A stretch of DNA of 64,000 bases. It comes from Methylophaga sp. OBS3 (GTDB lineage Bacteria; Pseudomonadota; Gammaproteobacteria; Nitrosococcales; Methylophagaceae). The stretch spans positions 824,410 to 888,409 of the forward strand of contig NZ_JAPDMU010000001.1 in the NCBI RefSeq assembly GCF_026319325.1. Direction: 5' to 3'. Both the position numbers and the translations under genes were made by a program. This document shows, one piece after another, positions 16,836 to 25,653 of the stretch (position 1 is its first letter; each line of letters opens with the position of its first letter). The notes beneath the pieces were generated by a model. That model had not been told where the DNA came from. It made no database searches and worked only from the letters and a program-made list of their open reading frames with translations.

Positions 16836-19800
16836 TTAGTTAGGGAGCTTTTTTCTCTGAGGATCTATCTTGTAACCTTCAGGTAAAGGCTTGAATATGT
16901 CACCAGTCTCGGGCCATCTTTTGGCACGGCTTTGGAAAGCTCTCAATTGGTCTATATCTAACGTCACGGCCACACAGTAGTCATTATCACCACCTTTTAA
17001 CCTTGCTAGATCGCGCCTAAAAGATTCTCGAGCAGGTGATCGAACTCGACTGTCTCCATATTCGCGATTATTTACAAGAACAGAATACGCATGTATGTCA
17101 AGCGCAGATGATTCTACGAGAGATGAGAAGGTATCCAAGTCTCGATTCCAGGCAAGGACCATAAGTGCATCGACATTACCTTGGAATTTGAGACGTGATT
17201 TTGCGTTTTGTATTTCAGAACAAATCATGACTCCAAAATGAAAATCATTGTGCATATAGACAGGCTTGAATGGTTTTGGGTAGCCAGCCAGTTTAGGGTT
17301 CTGCCAGACCTTCCCATACTTCGAGAATAATTCTTTGTCCTCACCAACAGCAGGCTCCCACTTTGGCTGCCATATTCGAACGGAAGACGGAAAACCTAGA
17401 CGATTATCACTGAGTACCAAATATGCTTCACTAAGTAGTTTATTGTCAGGAAAATGTCGATACTCGGTTCCTGCGATCAAGCTGATACCTAGTTTAGTCA
17501 GCCTGTTACCTATGCTATCTACCCACTCAAGGGGCACGGAGAGTTCAGGAAATATCACATAGTCAGGTTTTGGATTTAGTCCTATAGCTTGATTTACAAC
17601 AGAGGAAATACGTCGGTATCGTTCTAAACTTGCGGCTCTCTTGCCCGAAGCCATTAACGACCAGTCTTTATCACTGGTTTTTATATTGGTCAAAACAACT
17701 ACAACCTTGTTTTTTTTCTCTGTACCAATACTCAGCTTTCGTTTGATATTACTCGTGGCACGTTCCTTCTCATCCTGCTGGGCCGCAAGTAATGTCGGTT
17801 TAATCCATACACCTCTAACCGCTCTTACGTATTTTGCCCATAGTACAGCCGGATCGTTTTTTGGATCGTCTGCCTCAGTTCTGTTTTTATATAAACCAAC
17901 ACACTCTGGAACCAGCTCTGCAATCTCAGCCGGGTGATAAGGTCTAGTTGGAAATAAATAAGGCAAATAGTTTTCACCCTTTGTGTCACCATCCTTGAGT
18001 TTTAACAGACGCTTTTGTCTGCTCTTGTTGATAAATTCTTTCAAATCATCAGTATTCAATAACTGTGTATCTGAAAAAGCATTCATTATCTTTCTATCAT
18101 CTTTTAACTTTCGTGATTTAATCAAAAGCTTCGATACTGCGTCAGTATTCAAAATCCTTTTGTATGGCTCTTTTGACAAGTCACATCTGGCTACCAATAC
18201 TGCCTTCTCGTAGAACTGCTCGCTTGTTAAGCCCGCCAGAGGACTCTCCCCAAAAGGGCCGAGCTCGTCAAACACATAATCAATGAATAACTCTGCAAGC
18301 CTTCTTTTTCTTGTTGGACTAAATAAACTTGTTGGATTGTAGTGTTTGAGTGTGGCATCAATAAAGCACCATGTGAGAGTCTGTCTCAGGCGCATCCATA
18401 ACTTTGCACCCGAAGTCGTCTCCTGACCATTTATAAAAATTAGTTCTCCTTTAGTTACTTCTTCGGACAACTCATCAAGGGCATCAAACGCCTTTAGTAC
18501 AATTTTTTCTGCCTCTGCCCATTCATCAAGACTGACTGCAAAACCCAGCAACCTAGGCAAGTAGTTGTAATGCTGGAAAAGCCTGTCTGGACGAAGGATA
18601 TGATCATGAGCAAATTGATAAAACTCTGAACGCTGTGTTTTCCACTCGTTTGACGGTAGATCTCTAGCGAGCGACTCTACATGTCTTAACTGCAACGCCC
18701 AACCAAGTCTTTTGATTGTAAGACCGTCGGCTTTCCTTAAGGTATCTGCTTGTTCACTAACTTCACCTGCAGCCGATAGTACTCTAGCAGCTGTAGAATC
18801 ATCGATGTGATCAGGAGAGGGCATTAAACGGTGCTCACTCGACAACTCATAAATTTCTTTTTCGATACTATCAAGCAGATCTTTCCCACCCTGCCCCTGA
18901 AGTATGAACAACTTTTGTTTTCCAGCTTGAAGCGTTATCTCAGATTCAGCTTGAACATCTGTACCTTGGTCAATTTGCCAGACATCATCTGTCTTTGATG
19001 ACGATAAATCAGTGAGATAGAGGTATTTCTTACCAATACGCTCTTGAATAAACCGCATCAAATCGAACGCATTCTCGATTGTTCCAGGATCACGGAGTAC
19101 GAGGAACATGTCATCCACATATCGTCCATAATGGACAGGGGTAAGCTTTTCTTTTATCAGCCTATCCCAGGTGTGAAGAACTACATTTGAAATAACTCTT
19201 GAAACTGTTAGACCAATTACAAGGCCTGCAGGAACTTCACTTTTAGAAATATTTGCCTGCTTTGTAAACTTGCCGGCCTCCTTAGACCATAGCTGAAGAA
19301 AATCTGCTAGCTGTTTTGTGAATGATTTTTCTGCTTCGTTGAGAGAGAGTCCTAGGGACTTTTGAAGGCCCTTCGAAGCAATAGCTGCGGGGTCTATGAA
19401 GTGATAGTAAGTTTTCAAGTCCAGAGAAGCAGCAATAACATTATGTTCTTCATCCAGCTCATTACGAATTGCTTTTAACCCATCAGCACGCCATTTTTGA
19501 TAAGGCTGATAATAAGGCAGGAATGAACCAACTGCAGTTATGTGAAAAGGTCGCTGTTTATTTTGAGCAATTTCTTCATCATTTCTGACTCGTCGTAGCC
19601 TAGCACCGTAACAACTATCATCAAGCTTGGCATCAAATTTATGCCCGATCGTATTTATCCAAAGAGCGGAGATGATATAAGTATCAACAGGAAAGTCGCC
19701 TATCACTCGAAACTCTGGGATAAGCTGATTATTTTTTTTCAGACTCTCAAAGGCTCTCTCGGGACTTGAGAAATGAATATGCCCGTTTGAAGCATTATTT

Positions 19801-20060
19801 TTTGGCTTAAAGCCAAGTTTTTTTGGCGACAGTCTGAAATCACCCAAAAAGGCAGCATCTGAAGAAAAACCGCTATTTTCTCTTAGAGATGCAAGCAAGT
19901 TATTCAAGTTTTCAAGCAGGTTTTCCTCATACTCAGCGAACTTAATTGCGGATGGGAAAGTATTCTCAAAAAAGCAATCAGCCTTCGCCTTTCGGTAAGC
20001 AACGATTAAGTCTTCAACTGAAAGCTGTTCCCATCCATTGAACTCTGCCGTATAGGTCAT
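16836..20060 (-). CDS. Reverse transcriptase-nitrilase fusion, DRT1/UG1-like defence protein
   Basis: A 1074-aa protein with an N-terminal reverse transcriptase domain and a C-terminal C-N hydrolase domain. RT motif A is SLDLKTYYHFID with Asp214, and the catalytic YVDD box is at 314-317. The nitrilase Glu-Lys-Cys triad is intact: FPELS with Glu839, WQPKW with Lys900 and MICSEI with Cys947. The middle 400 residues are helical and unassigned. I start at the ATG at 20060 (GAAGGAA 6 nt upstream) rather than 24 codons earlier at 20132, where no good ribosome site exists. RT-nitrilase fusions are the hallmark of defence-associated reverse transcriptases of the UG1/DRT1 class, reported to protect against phages; nitrilase-fused relatives in other UG groups also exist. 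The exact subgroup and the mechanism are not shown by the sequence. Confidence 0.9.
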   Translation of the reverse strand: MTYTAEFNGWEQLSVEDLIVAYRKAKADCFFENTFPSAIKFAEYEENLLENLNNLLASLRENSGFSSDAAFLGDFRLSPKKLGFKPKNNASNGHIHFSSPERAFESLKKNNQLIPEFRVIGDFPVDTYIISALWINTIGHKFDAKLDDSCYGARLRRVRNDEEIAQNKQRPFHITAVGSFLPYYQPYQKWRADGLKAIRNELDEEHNVIAASLDLKTYYHFIDPAAIASKGLQKSLGLSLNEAEKSFTKQLADFLQLWSKEAGKFTKQANISKSEVPAGLVIGLTVSRVISNVVLHTWDRLIKEKLTPVHYGRYVDDMFLVLRDPGTIENAFDLMRFIQERIGKKYLYLTDLSSSKTDDVWQIDQGTDVQAESEITLQAGKQKLFILQGQGGKDLLDSIEKEIYELSSEHRLMPSPDHIDDSTAARVLSAAGEVSEQADTLRKADGLTIKRLGWALQLRHVESLARDLPSNEWKTQRSEFYQFAHDHILRPDRLFQHYNYLPRLLGFAVSLDEWAEAEKIVLKAFDALDELSEEVTKGELIFINGQETTSGAKLWMRLRQTLTWCFIDATLKHYNPTSLFSPTRKRRLAELFIDYVFDELGPFGESPLAGLTSEQFYEKAVLVARCDLSKEPYKRILNTDAVSKLLIKSRKLKDDRKIMNAFSDTQLLNTDDLKEFINKSRQKRLLKLKDGDTKGENYLPYLFPTRPYHPAEIAELVPECVGLYKNRTEADDPKNDPAVLWAKYVRAVRGVWIKPTLLAAQQDEKERATSNIKRKLSIGTEKKNKVVVVLTNIKTSDKDWSLMASGKRAASLERYRRISSVVNQAIGLNPKPDYVIFPELSVPLEWVDSIGNRLTKLGISLIAGTEYRHFPDNKLLSEAYLVLSDNRLGFPSSVRIWQPKWEPAVGEDKELFSKYGKVWQNPKLAGYPKPFKPVYMHNDFHFGVMICSEIQNAKSRLKFQGNVDALMVLAWNRDLDTFSSLVESSALDIHAYSVLVNNREYGDSRVRSPARESFRRDLARLKGGDNDYCVAVTLDIDQLRAFQSRAKRWPETGDIFKPLPEGYKIDPQRKKLPN

Positions 20061-20250
20061 GCCAGTTCCTTCTGTATTTTTAGTTTTAGTAGTTACACGC
20101 GTTCGTTCAGTCTTACTTTTTACATATTCCAAAAATCTAGCTTTAACTGAAAATCAAGATTTGTTTATTTTAGTAAGCTTCGTTTGAACTAGCCGGCGAT
20201 CCATAAAGCTTTTCATGCTAATAGTGAACTTTATCACACGAAGCAAACCT

Positions 20251-20296
20251 CTTGGGACACGTCCACATACGTGATAATGTTCGAGTCCTAAGACTC
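20251..20296. promoter_or_regulatory. Structured intergenic region between the divergent island genes
   Basis: The 309-bp gap (20061-20369) between the RT gene start and the 402-aa gene contains nested inverted repeats: CTTGGGAC/GTCCTAAG enclosing CACGT-ccacat-ACGTG, then GAGTC-CTAA-GACTC. It could hold divergent promoters, an operator or a small structured RNA. No promoter boxes stand out enough to call. Confidence 0.35.
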
Positions 20297-20369
20297 CCTA
20301 TAAGAGTGACTTTATCAACACAATGCTTTGGCTAAGATTGCAATGACAATACTTAGGTGCTGATCAATC

Positions 20370-21578
20370 ATGGATGAATCAAAATCTCACAAAACATTAC
20401 ATCAAATGGCCGAAAAATTTCGAGTCCCAGATAAGAGTTTCCCCAGCATTTACTTACCGTCAACTCATGTTGTATTCAAACTATTGGGTCTGCCGCATAA
20501 CCTACCTTTGATGCTTGAAACAATTGAAAACCAGTACGACCTTGAATCGAATCTGACTAGGAGCATCAAAAATAAAATGGTGACAACGGGTGTTTCGATG
20601 AAGCATCGAGACAGTTATTACAATCTTGTGAAACAAGTTATACCCGATGATTTTTTATTCCATGAGTGTGAACTAACAGAAGTATTGAATAGAAGTAATA
20701 CTGTCGGAAGTAATGCGGGAGCATGGCTAAATATAATCGAAGGTTTCTGTCACTCAAAGGGCAGATTTCATGATTTAGACAAACCAGTGATTGATTTTAT
20801 AAAAACTCGAGCACACATAGACCTAGTATTTCTAGAAACATCTAAGAATCGTCAAATTAGTAGTGAAGACTTTATAACTCAAACCAGATGGGTCTGTGAG
20901 TTCATAAGATCAAATATGAATGTACCAAAAGAAACAATTGACAGATATCTGCATTCAGTTTCAAAAATACAATCACCCGGAGATTACTCAAGCTTCGAGC
21001 ATGAGGATGTATTAAATATTCTTCGGTTCAAAATAAGTTGTGAGATAGATTTTTTCTTGGCTGCTACGGCCATCTATGACTCATCAATCGATAGAACTTT
21101 TCCTGAGTTAAATCTAAGTCAAAACTATCAGAAAATCCTACTCAAATATGCTAAGGAAGATGATATAAGAACCATAACCGAGTCCATACTGTGTGTTATG
21201 AAAGACTATTATGAACCTTCTTTGTCATGGAGCGGCCTTGCAAGCTACCTGAGTTGTGCAGAACCTAAGACTACCCTCAACAAATGGAGAAAAGGTAAAG
21301 AAGTTCCAAGCAAATACCAATTCTCTAGGTTAATAGAGAATTTAAATTTGGATTCTGATCTTGAAAGGTTTGTAATCTACCAATATTTCAAGGCATCAGT
21401 TATGTTCGATAGACTCATAGAAAAATGGCTAAAGTTGACTGAAAAAATTTCACTCGAATTTAAACCACAAAACATCATCATTGATGATAACGACAGGATA
21501 GAGTTAATCAAGTGCATCTTCCTACATGTGGAGAACTATTACGACTCATTTGAAATAGAAAACCACCAGCCAGAGTGA
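20370..21578 (+). CDS. Island protein of unknown family with HTH-like segment
   Basis: A 402-aa soluble, mostly helical protein that I do not recognise. Around residues 283-325 the pattern SGLASYLSC...TTLNKWRKGKEVPS resembles a helix-turn-helix of the XRE/Cro kind (AxYLxxx...LxxWxxGKxxP), so DNA binding is plausible. No signal peptide, membrane helix or metal motif is seen. It is transcribed away from the RT-nitrilase gene across a 309-bp shared intergenic region, and its base composition is clearly AT-richer than the chromosomal genes. A regulator of, or partner to, the RT gene is inference from position. No clear Shine-Dalgarno precedes the ATG (GTGCTGATCAATC). Confidence 0.7.
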   Translation: MDESKSHKTLHQMAEKFRVPDKSFPSIYLPSTHVVFKLLGLPHNLPLMLETIENQYDLESNLTRSIKNKMVTTGVSMKHRDSYYNLVKQVIPDDFLFHECELTEVLNRSNTVGSNAGAWLNIIEGFCHSKGRFHDLDKPVIDFIKTRAHIDLVFLETSKNRQISSEDFITQTRWVCEFIRSNMNVPKETIDRYLHSVSKIQSPGDYSSFEHEDVLNILRFKISCEIDFFLAATAIYDSSIDRTFPELNLSQNYQKILLKYAKEDDIRTITESILCVMKDYYEPSLSWSGLASYLSCAEPKTTLNKWRKGKEVPSKYQFSRLIENLNLDSDLERFVIYQYFKASVMFDRLIEKWLKLTEKISLEFKPQNIIIDDNDRIELIKCIFLHVENYYDSFEIENHQPE

Positions 21579-21599
21579 CTGGTGGTTCCAATCTATTGA

Positions 21600-21728
21600 T
21601 TAGTCATCATTGAATAAGTAATCATCATTATTTGGGTTATGTCCATCAGCCCAATCATCTAGATCTTTATCATTATTTGGATTGTTAACATCTGACCACA
21701 GATCGTTCTCTTCCTTTGACATCGACAT
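21600..21728 (-). CDS. 42-aa acidic protein with two NPNND repeats
   Basis: A short reading frame with a strong Shine-Dalgarno (AAGGAG, 6 nt before the ATG). The product has 42 residues, is very rich in Asp and Asn, and contains a tandem repeat: WSDVNNPNNDKD followed by WADGHNPNNDDY (W-S/A-D-x2-NPNND). No signal or membrane segment is present. It is the only gene between the 402-aa gene and tRNA-Pro and converges on the former. A 9-bp inverted repeat lies 53 nt upstream. Small acidic proteins in mobile elements are sometimes DNA mimics or anti-toxins, but I assign no function. Confidence 0.6.
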   Translation of the reverse strand: MSMSKEENDLWSDVNNPNNDKDLDDWADGHNPNNDDYLFNDD

Positions 21729-21780
21729 AATTTTCTCCTTGATTTCAATTTAACAAAATCTCTGCTTATGCAGGATCTAT

Positions 21781-21802
21781 GTGATTTATCGATATAAATC
21801 AC
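21781..21802 (-). promoter_or_regulatory. Operator-like inverted repeat upstream of the 42-aa gene
   Basis: GTGATTTAT-CGAT-ATAAATCAC has perfect 9-bp arms. It lies 53 nt upstream of the 42-aa gene start, where an operator or promoter would be expected. The half-site spacing differs from CRP and FNR consensus sites. Confidence 0.4.
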
Positions 21803-21930
21803 AGGAGAAATTATGTTGAAATTCTCTTTTCGATAGGAGGGGGGAAAATGTTCCAATGAATTTGGGATATTGAAGGAGTTTATTTCTAGAACTTTATCAA
21901 TTAGTAAGAAATTGACAACCAAACACCGGT

Positions 21931-21953
21931 TGTTTCCGCGTTTGTTTCCGCGT
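21931..21953. repeat. Right-end arm-like repeats (direct pair)
   Basis: TGTTTCCGCGT occurs at 21931-21941 and again at 21943-21953, a 12-bp period, about 47-70 bp from the 3' end of tRNA-Pro. The same 11-mer recurs at the opposite end of the island (16703-16713). Tandem sites of about one helical turn are typical of arm-binding by tyrosine recombinases. Confidence 0.55.
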
Positions 21954-21999
21954 AACGCAAAAACTGTGTGCTTAAAATTTCGTAACTTATTGACTTAAA

Positions 22000-22076
22000 T
22001 GGTCGGGACAGTAGGATTTGAACCTACGACCCCTTGCACCCCATGCAAGTGCGCTACCAGGCTGCGCCATGCCCCG
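22000..22076 (-). tRNA. tRNA-Pro(GGG)
   Basis: A 77-nt cloverleaf with a complete acceptor stem (CGGGGCA/TGTCCCG, one G-T pair), D-arm, anticodon stem CTTGC/GCAAG with loop ATGGGGT (anticodon GGG), T-arm GTAGG-TTCAAAT-CCTAC and encoded CCA. Its 3' part is duplicated at 16564, marking it as the integration target of the island. Confidence 0.97.
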
Positions 22077-22154
22077 ACGTAATCTTTTAAAGCAAATGAT
22101 GTGCTTTGGGAAAGTGCGGCATCTTATCAGATGCCGCATTTAATCTACTAGCTT

Positions 22155-24515
22155 TTAGTGCTTAGACAGACGCTGCCATGTGCTAACAACCGTATCAGGG
22201 TTTAACGAGATACTGGTAATACCACGGTCAAGCAACCATTCTGCAAAATCTGGATGATCTGATGGACCTTGACCACAGATACCGACATATTTGCCAGCGT
22301 CACGGCAAGCTGTAATCGCCATATCCAACATCGCTAATACAGCTGGGTTACGTTCATCAAATGTACGCGCAACCAAAGCTGAGTCACGATCCAAGCCTAA
22401 AGTCAGCTGGGTCATATCATTTGAACCAATTGAGAAACCATCGAAGTATTCGAGGAACTCTTTGGCCAGTACAGCGTTAGATGGCAATTCACACATCATG
22501 ATTAAACGCAGGCCATTTTTGCCACGCTCTAAACCATTTTCTTTCAGAATCTTAACAACTGATTCCGCTTCATCTGTTGTGCGAACGAATGGAATCATCA
22601 ATTCAACGTTGGTTAAGCCCATTTCGTCACGAACACGTTTCATTGCTTCAACTTCAAGTTTGAAGCACTCTGCGAAATCGTCAGAGCTATAACGTGATGC
22701 ACCACGGAAACCAATCATTGGGTTTTCTTCATGTGGTTCGAACAGCGGACCACCAATCAGGTTAGCGTACTCATTCGATTTAAAGTCAGACATACGAACG
22801 ATAACGGTTTCTGGGTAGAACGCTGCTGCGATTGTAGATACACCTTCAGCGATACGGCTAATGTAGAACTCAACAGGATCACCATAAGCAGTGGTACGCT
22901 CTTTGATGGCTTGTTTAACTTCACCTTCCATTTCGTCAGCATTCATCAGTGCTTTCGGGTGAATACCAATCATGTTGTTGATGATGAATTCTAAACGCGC
23001 CAGACCAACACCTTTATGCGGCAATTGTGCAAAACTAAATGCGCGATCAGGGTTACCCACGTTCATCATGATCTTCACTGGCAGTTCAGGCATGTTGTCG
23101 AGTTCTTCGACTTTATGCTCAAACTTCAACATACCGGCATAGATATTACCTTCATCACCTTGGGCACAAGAAACCGTTACGTTTGTACCCTCTTTAACTT
23201 TCTCAGTTGCATCACCACAACCAACAACCGCTGGAATACCTAATTCACGAGCGATGATAGCTGCGTGACAAGTACGGCCACCACGGTTGGTGATGATGGC
23301 TGATGCACGCTTCATGATTGGCTCCCAGTCTGGGTCAGTCATATCTGTTAACAGTACATCACCGGCTTCAAATTTTTCCATTTGCTCAAGGCTATTCAGC
23401 AAACGAACTTTACCTTGACCAATTTTGCTACCGATAGCACGACCGACAGCCAGTAACTCACCTTTCTCTTGCAAAGAGAAAGACTCACGTACGTTTTTCT
23501 TAGTACGGCTTTGAACCGTTTCTGGACGCGCTTGAACGATATAGATACGACCATCATTACCGTCTTTAGCCCACTCTACGTCCATTGGACGTTGGTAATG
23601 TTTCTCGATGGTAACAACCATTTCAGACAGGCTTTGAACTTCTTCATCAGTCATACAGAAGTGCAGACGCAAATCTTCTTCGACATCGATTGTTTTAACT
23701 GGGTTTGATGATTCACCTGAGTAAACCATCTTAATAGCTTTTTGACCGACTGTACGACGTAAAACAGCTGGACGACCTTCGGCTAGCGTTTGTTTGTGTA
23801 CGTAAAATTCGTCAGGGTTAACAGCACCTTGAACAACCATTTCACCAAGACCGTAGCTTCCCGTTACGAATACAACATCACGGAAACCACTTTCGGTGTC
23901 TAATGAGAAAGCAACACCGGCACAAGCGATATCAGAGCGAACCATTTTCTGGACACCAGCTGATAAAGCAACTTCACTGTGATCAAAACCTTGGTGATCA
24001 CGGTAAGCGATAGCACGGTCGTTGAACAGTGAGGCAAACACTTCACGGATTTGCTTTTTGATGTTGTCTAAGCCAGAAACGTTCAAAAATGTTTCTTGCT
24101 GACCAGCGAAAGACGCATCAGGTAAATCTTCTGCTGTTGCTGATGAACGAACAGCATAGGTTGTTTCTGAGCCGTATTCTTTTTCCAGACCTGCGTAGGC
24201 TTCATCAATGGCTTTTTCCATTGCTTCTGGATAAGGAATTGTCATAATCCAGTCACGGATTTCTTGACCTACTTTTTGCAGTTGAACAACGTCATCTACG
24301 TCTAAATCACGCAGGCGATCATTGATTTTGTTTTGCAGGCCATCATGAGCCAAAAACTCTCTGTAAGCATCAGCGGTTGTTGCAAAACCACCAGGGACAG
24401 AAACACCTAATGGCGCTAAGTTTTGCAGCATTTCGCCTAAAGAAGCGTTTTTACCACCAACTCGGCCGACATCCTCCATGCATAACTGATCAAGAGAAAC
24501 AACATATTCGGTCAT
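22155..24515 (-). CDS. ppsA: Phosphoenolpyruvate synthase PpsA
   Basis: A 786-aa enzyme converting pyruvate, ATP and water to PEP, AMP and phosphate for gluconeogenesis. The ATP-grasp part opens with [12 protein letters not shown] near residue 20 and has [22 protein letters not shown] near 120. The phosphohistidine domain has [21 protein letters not shown] near 415, and the C-terminal TIM barrel ends with the catalytic Cys in [17 protein letters not shown]. Length is normal. It lies 5 nt downstream of ppsR in the same operon, an arrangement unlike E. coli where the two are divergent. In a methylotroph it connects C1-derived pyruvate to sugar synthesis. Confidence 0.98.
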   Translation of the reverse strand: MTEYVVSLDQLCMEDVGRVGGKNASLGEMLQNLAPLGVSVPGGFATTADAYREFLAHDGLQNKINDRLRDLDVDDVVQLQKVGQEIRDWIMTIPYPEAMEKAIDEAYAGLEKEYGSETTYAVRSSATAEDLPDASFAGQQETFLNVSGLDNIKKQIREVFASLFNDRAIAYRDHQGFDHSEVALSAGVQKMVRSDIACAGVAFSLDTESGFRDVVFVTGSYGLGEMVVQGAVNPDEFYVHKQTLAEGRPAVLRRTVGQKAIKMVYSGESSNPVKTIDVEEDLRLHFCMTDEEVQSLSEMVVTIEKHYQRPMDVEWAKDGNDGRIYIVQARPETVQSRTKKNVRESFSLQEKGELLAVGRAIGSKIGQGKVRLLNSLEQMEKFEAGDVLLTDMTDPDWEPIMKRASAIITNRGGRTCHAAIIARELGIPAVVGCGDATEKVKEGTNVTVSCAQGDEGNIYAGMLKFEHKVEELDNMPELPVKIMMNVGNPDRAFSFAQLPHKGVGLARLEFIINNMIGIHPKALMNADEMEGEVKQAIKERTTAYGDPVEFYISRIAEGVSTIAAAFYPETVIVRMSDFKSNEYANLIGGPLFEPHEENPMIGFRGASRYSSDDFAECFKLEVEAMKRVRDEMGLTNVELMIPFVRTTDEAESVVKILKENGLERGKNGLRLIMMCELPSNAVLAKEFLEYFDGFSIGSNDMTQLTLGLDRDSALVARTFDERNPAVLAMLDMAITACRDAGKYVGICGQGPSDHPDFAEWLLDRGITSISLNPDTVVSTWQRLSKH

Positions 24516-24520
24516 GACTA

Positions 24521-25411
24521 CTACCTTGTTTTTTTAGATTTATTAAATGTAATCGTCGATTCGCGAATGCGTTCACGGGCAAGCCCTAATGAACGAACCA
24601 CGCGGCTGGAAATTTCTTCAATGGAGGTATTGGTGGTATCAAAGACCGGGATGTCCACCTTTTCAAACATTGACATTGCCTTATTCAACTCCGCCTGACA
24701 GATTTCTAATGATGAATAATTACTGTCTGGACGACGTTGACGCCGAATTCGACTTAACGGGACAGGCTTAATAGTCAGACCTGCCAGCTTGTGCTGATGA
24801 ATCTTCAGATAATCTGGTAATTCTTCAGCTTCGAGATCTTCAACTGTAAGCGGGTAGTTGGCCACTTTCAGTGAAAAGTTCATAGCCAGATACAAACTGG
24901 TCGGTGTTTTACCGCAACGCGATACACCCACCAAAATAACATCGGCTTCTTCATATTGATCAGGACGAATACCATCATCATGCGTAAGTGCATAATCAAT
25001 AGCATCTAAACGACGCTGATAGGTCGTGTCACTGATTGAAATTCGGGAAACACCTTGCTTCTGAGAAGATTGCATGCCCAGAAAATTTTCCATGGAGCCA
25101 ATAAAGCTATGGAAGAGACTGATCACATAACCGTCACAACTTTCTATTATAAATTGTGCTTCATCATTGACCAAGGTGCTAAAGACGAAAGGTTGAAATT
25201 CTGACTCTGCACTCAGCGCATTTATCTGCGCGCGCGCATCTTCAGCCTTCTCTGTAGTATCTACAAATGCCAGCGTGATGGTTTCAAACTCTATATCCGG
25301 AAACTGCGCTAACAAGCATTTACCGTAGGATTCCGCGGTTAAACCTGTTCGATCAGATACGAAAAAGACGTTTCTAACTTCGCTGTTGTTGTTATCTGCT
25401 GCGTCGCTCAT
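24521..25411 (-). CDS. ppsR: PEP synthase regulatory kinase/pyrophosphorylase PpsR
   Basis: A 296-aa DUF299 family enzyme that inactivates PEP synthase by ADP-dependent phosphorylation of a threonine and reactivates it by Pi-dependent dephosphorylation. Visible hallmarks are the N-terminal [13 protein letters not shown], the P-loop-like [15 protein letters not shown] near residue 158 and the conserved NYPL segment near 186. The C-terminus is basic. It is co-transcribed with its target ppsA, which strongly supports the PEP synthase assignment over the PPDK-type RP1 variant. Confidence 0.95.
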   Translation of the reverse strand: MSDAADNNNSEVRNVFFVSDRTGLTAESYGKCLLAQFPDIEFETITLAFVDTTEKAEDARAQINALSAESEFQPFVFSTLVNDEAQFIIESCDGYVISLFHSFIGSMENFLGMQSSQKQGVSRISISDTTYQRRLDAIDYALTHDDGIRPDQYEEADVILVGVSRCGKTPTSLYLAMNFSLKVANYPLTVEDLEAEELPDYLKIHQHKLAGLTIKPVPLSRIRRQRRPDSNYSSLEICQAELNKAMSMFEKVDIPVFDTTNTSIEEISSRVVRSLGLARERIRESTITFNKSKKTR

Positions 25412-25504
25412 TCGGTAATGATGTTCCGAAACCTATATCTTGATCAACAAAAAATTCAGTTATGTTTCAATAAACTCAACGAAATTGCATAACTGAAAAG
25501 TAAG

Positions 25505-25519
25505 TATTGCAGTGCAATA
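25505..25519 (-). promoter_or_regulatory. Operator-like palindrome upstream of ppsR-ppsA
   Basis: TATTGCA-G-TGCAATA is a perfect 15-bp dyad 94 nt before the ppsR start, the only upstream region of the pps operon. It does not resemble the Cra site used in E. coli. The binding factor is unknown. Confidence 0.4.
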
Positions 25520-25600
25520 TCTCTTTAGCGGAAACAATTGTAAATGCTCCTTTCCCCTAAATCGGTTTTACACATTTTGGTGAAACCACCCTATCTACAA

Positions 25601-25633
25601 AAAAGCCCCGTAGGCTTAGCCTACAGGGCTTTT
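25601..25633 (-). terminator. Terminator after the merR-type gene
   Basis: On the minus strand a 15-bp stem with one G-U wobble (AAAAGCCCTGTAGGC/GCCTACGGGGCTTTT) and a 3-nt loop is followed by a run of Ts. It lies 20 nt after the MerR-like gene and closes the thrS-to-merR gene series. Confidence 0.88.
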
Positions 25634-25653
25634 CTTCGGTATGCTTGATTTGG

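Larger units (their letters stand above)
16564..22052. mobile_element. tRNA-Pro genomic island carrying a DRT1-like gene, no integrase
   Basis: A roughly 5.5-kb island bounded by the duplicated tRNA-Pro 3' sequence. It is visibly AT-richer than its flanks. Copies of TGTTTCCGCGT or its 9-bp core lie near both ends (16651, 16703, 21931, 21943). Contents are an RT-nitrilase gene, a divergent 402-aa gene with a helix-turn-helix-like segment and a 42-aa acidic gene. No integrase, excisionase, replication or conjugation gene is visible, so it is either non-autonomous or a decayed remnant. Direct-repeat orientation fits insertion at the tRNA 3' end. Confidence 0.75.

Noticed and set aside
16836..20060. 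Group II intron or retron reverse transcriptase
   Set aside because: No maturase or endonuclease domain, no intron domain V/VI-like end, and no clear msr/msd inverted-repeat pair; the nitrilase domain points to the UG/DRT type instead.
21659..21922. 87-codon minus-strand open frame at the right of the island
   Set aside because: It overlaps the 42-aa gene in another frame, has no ribosome site and a composition without protein-like bias.
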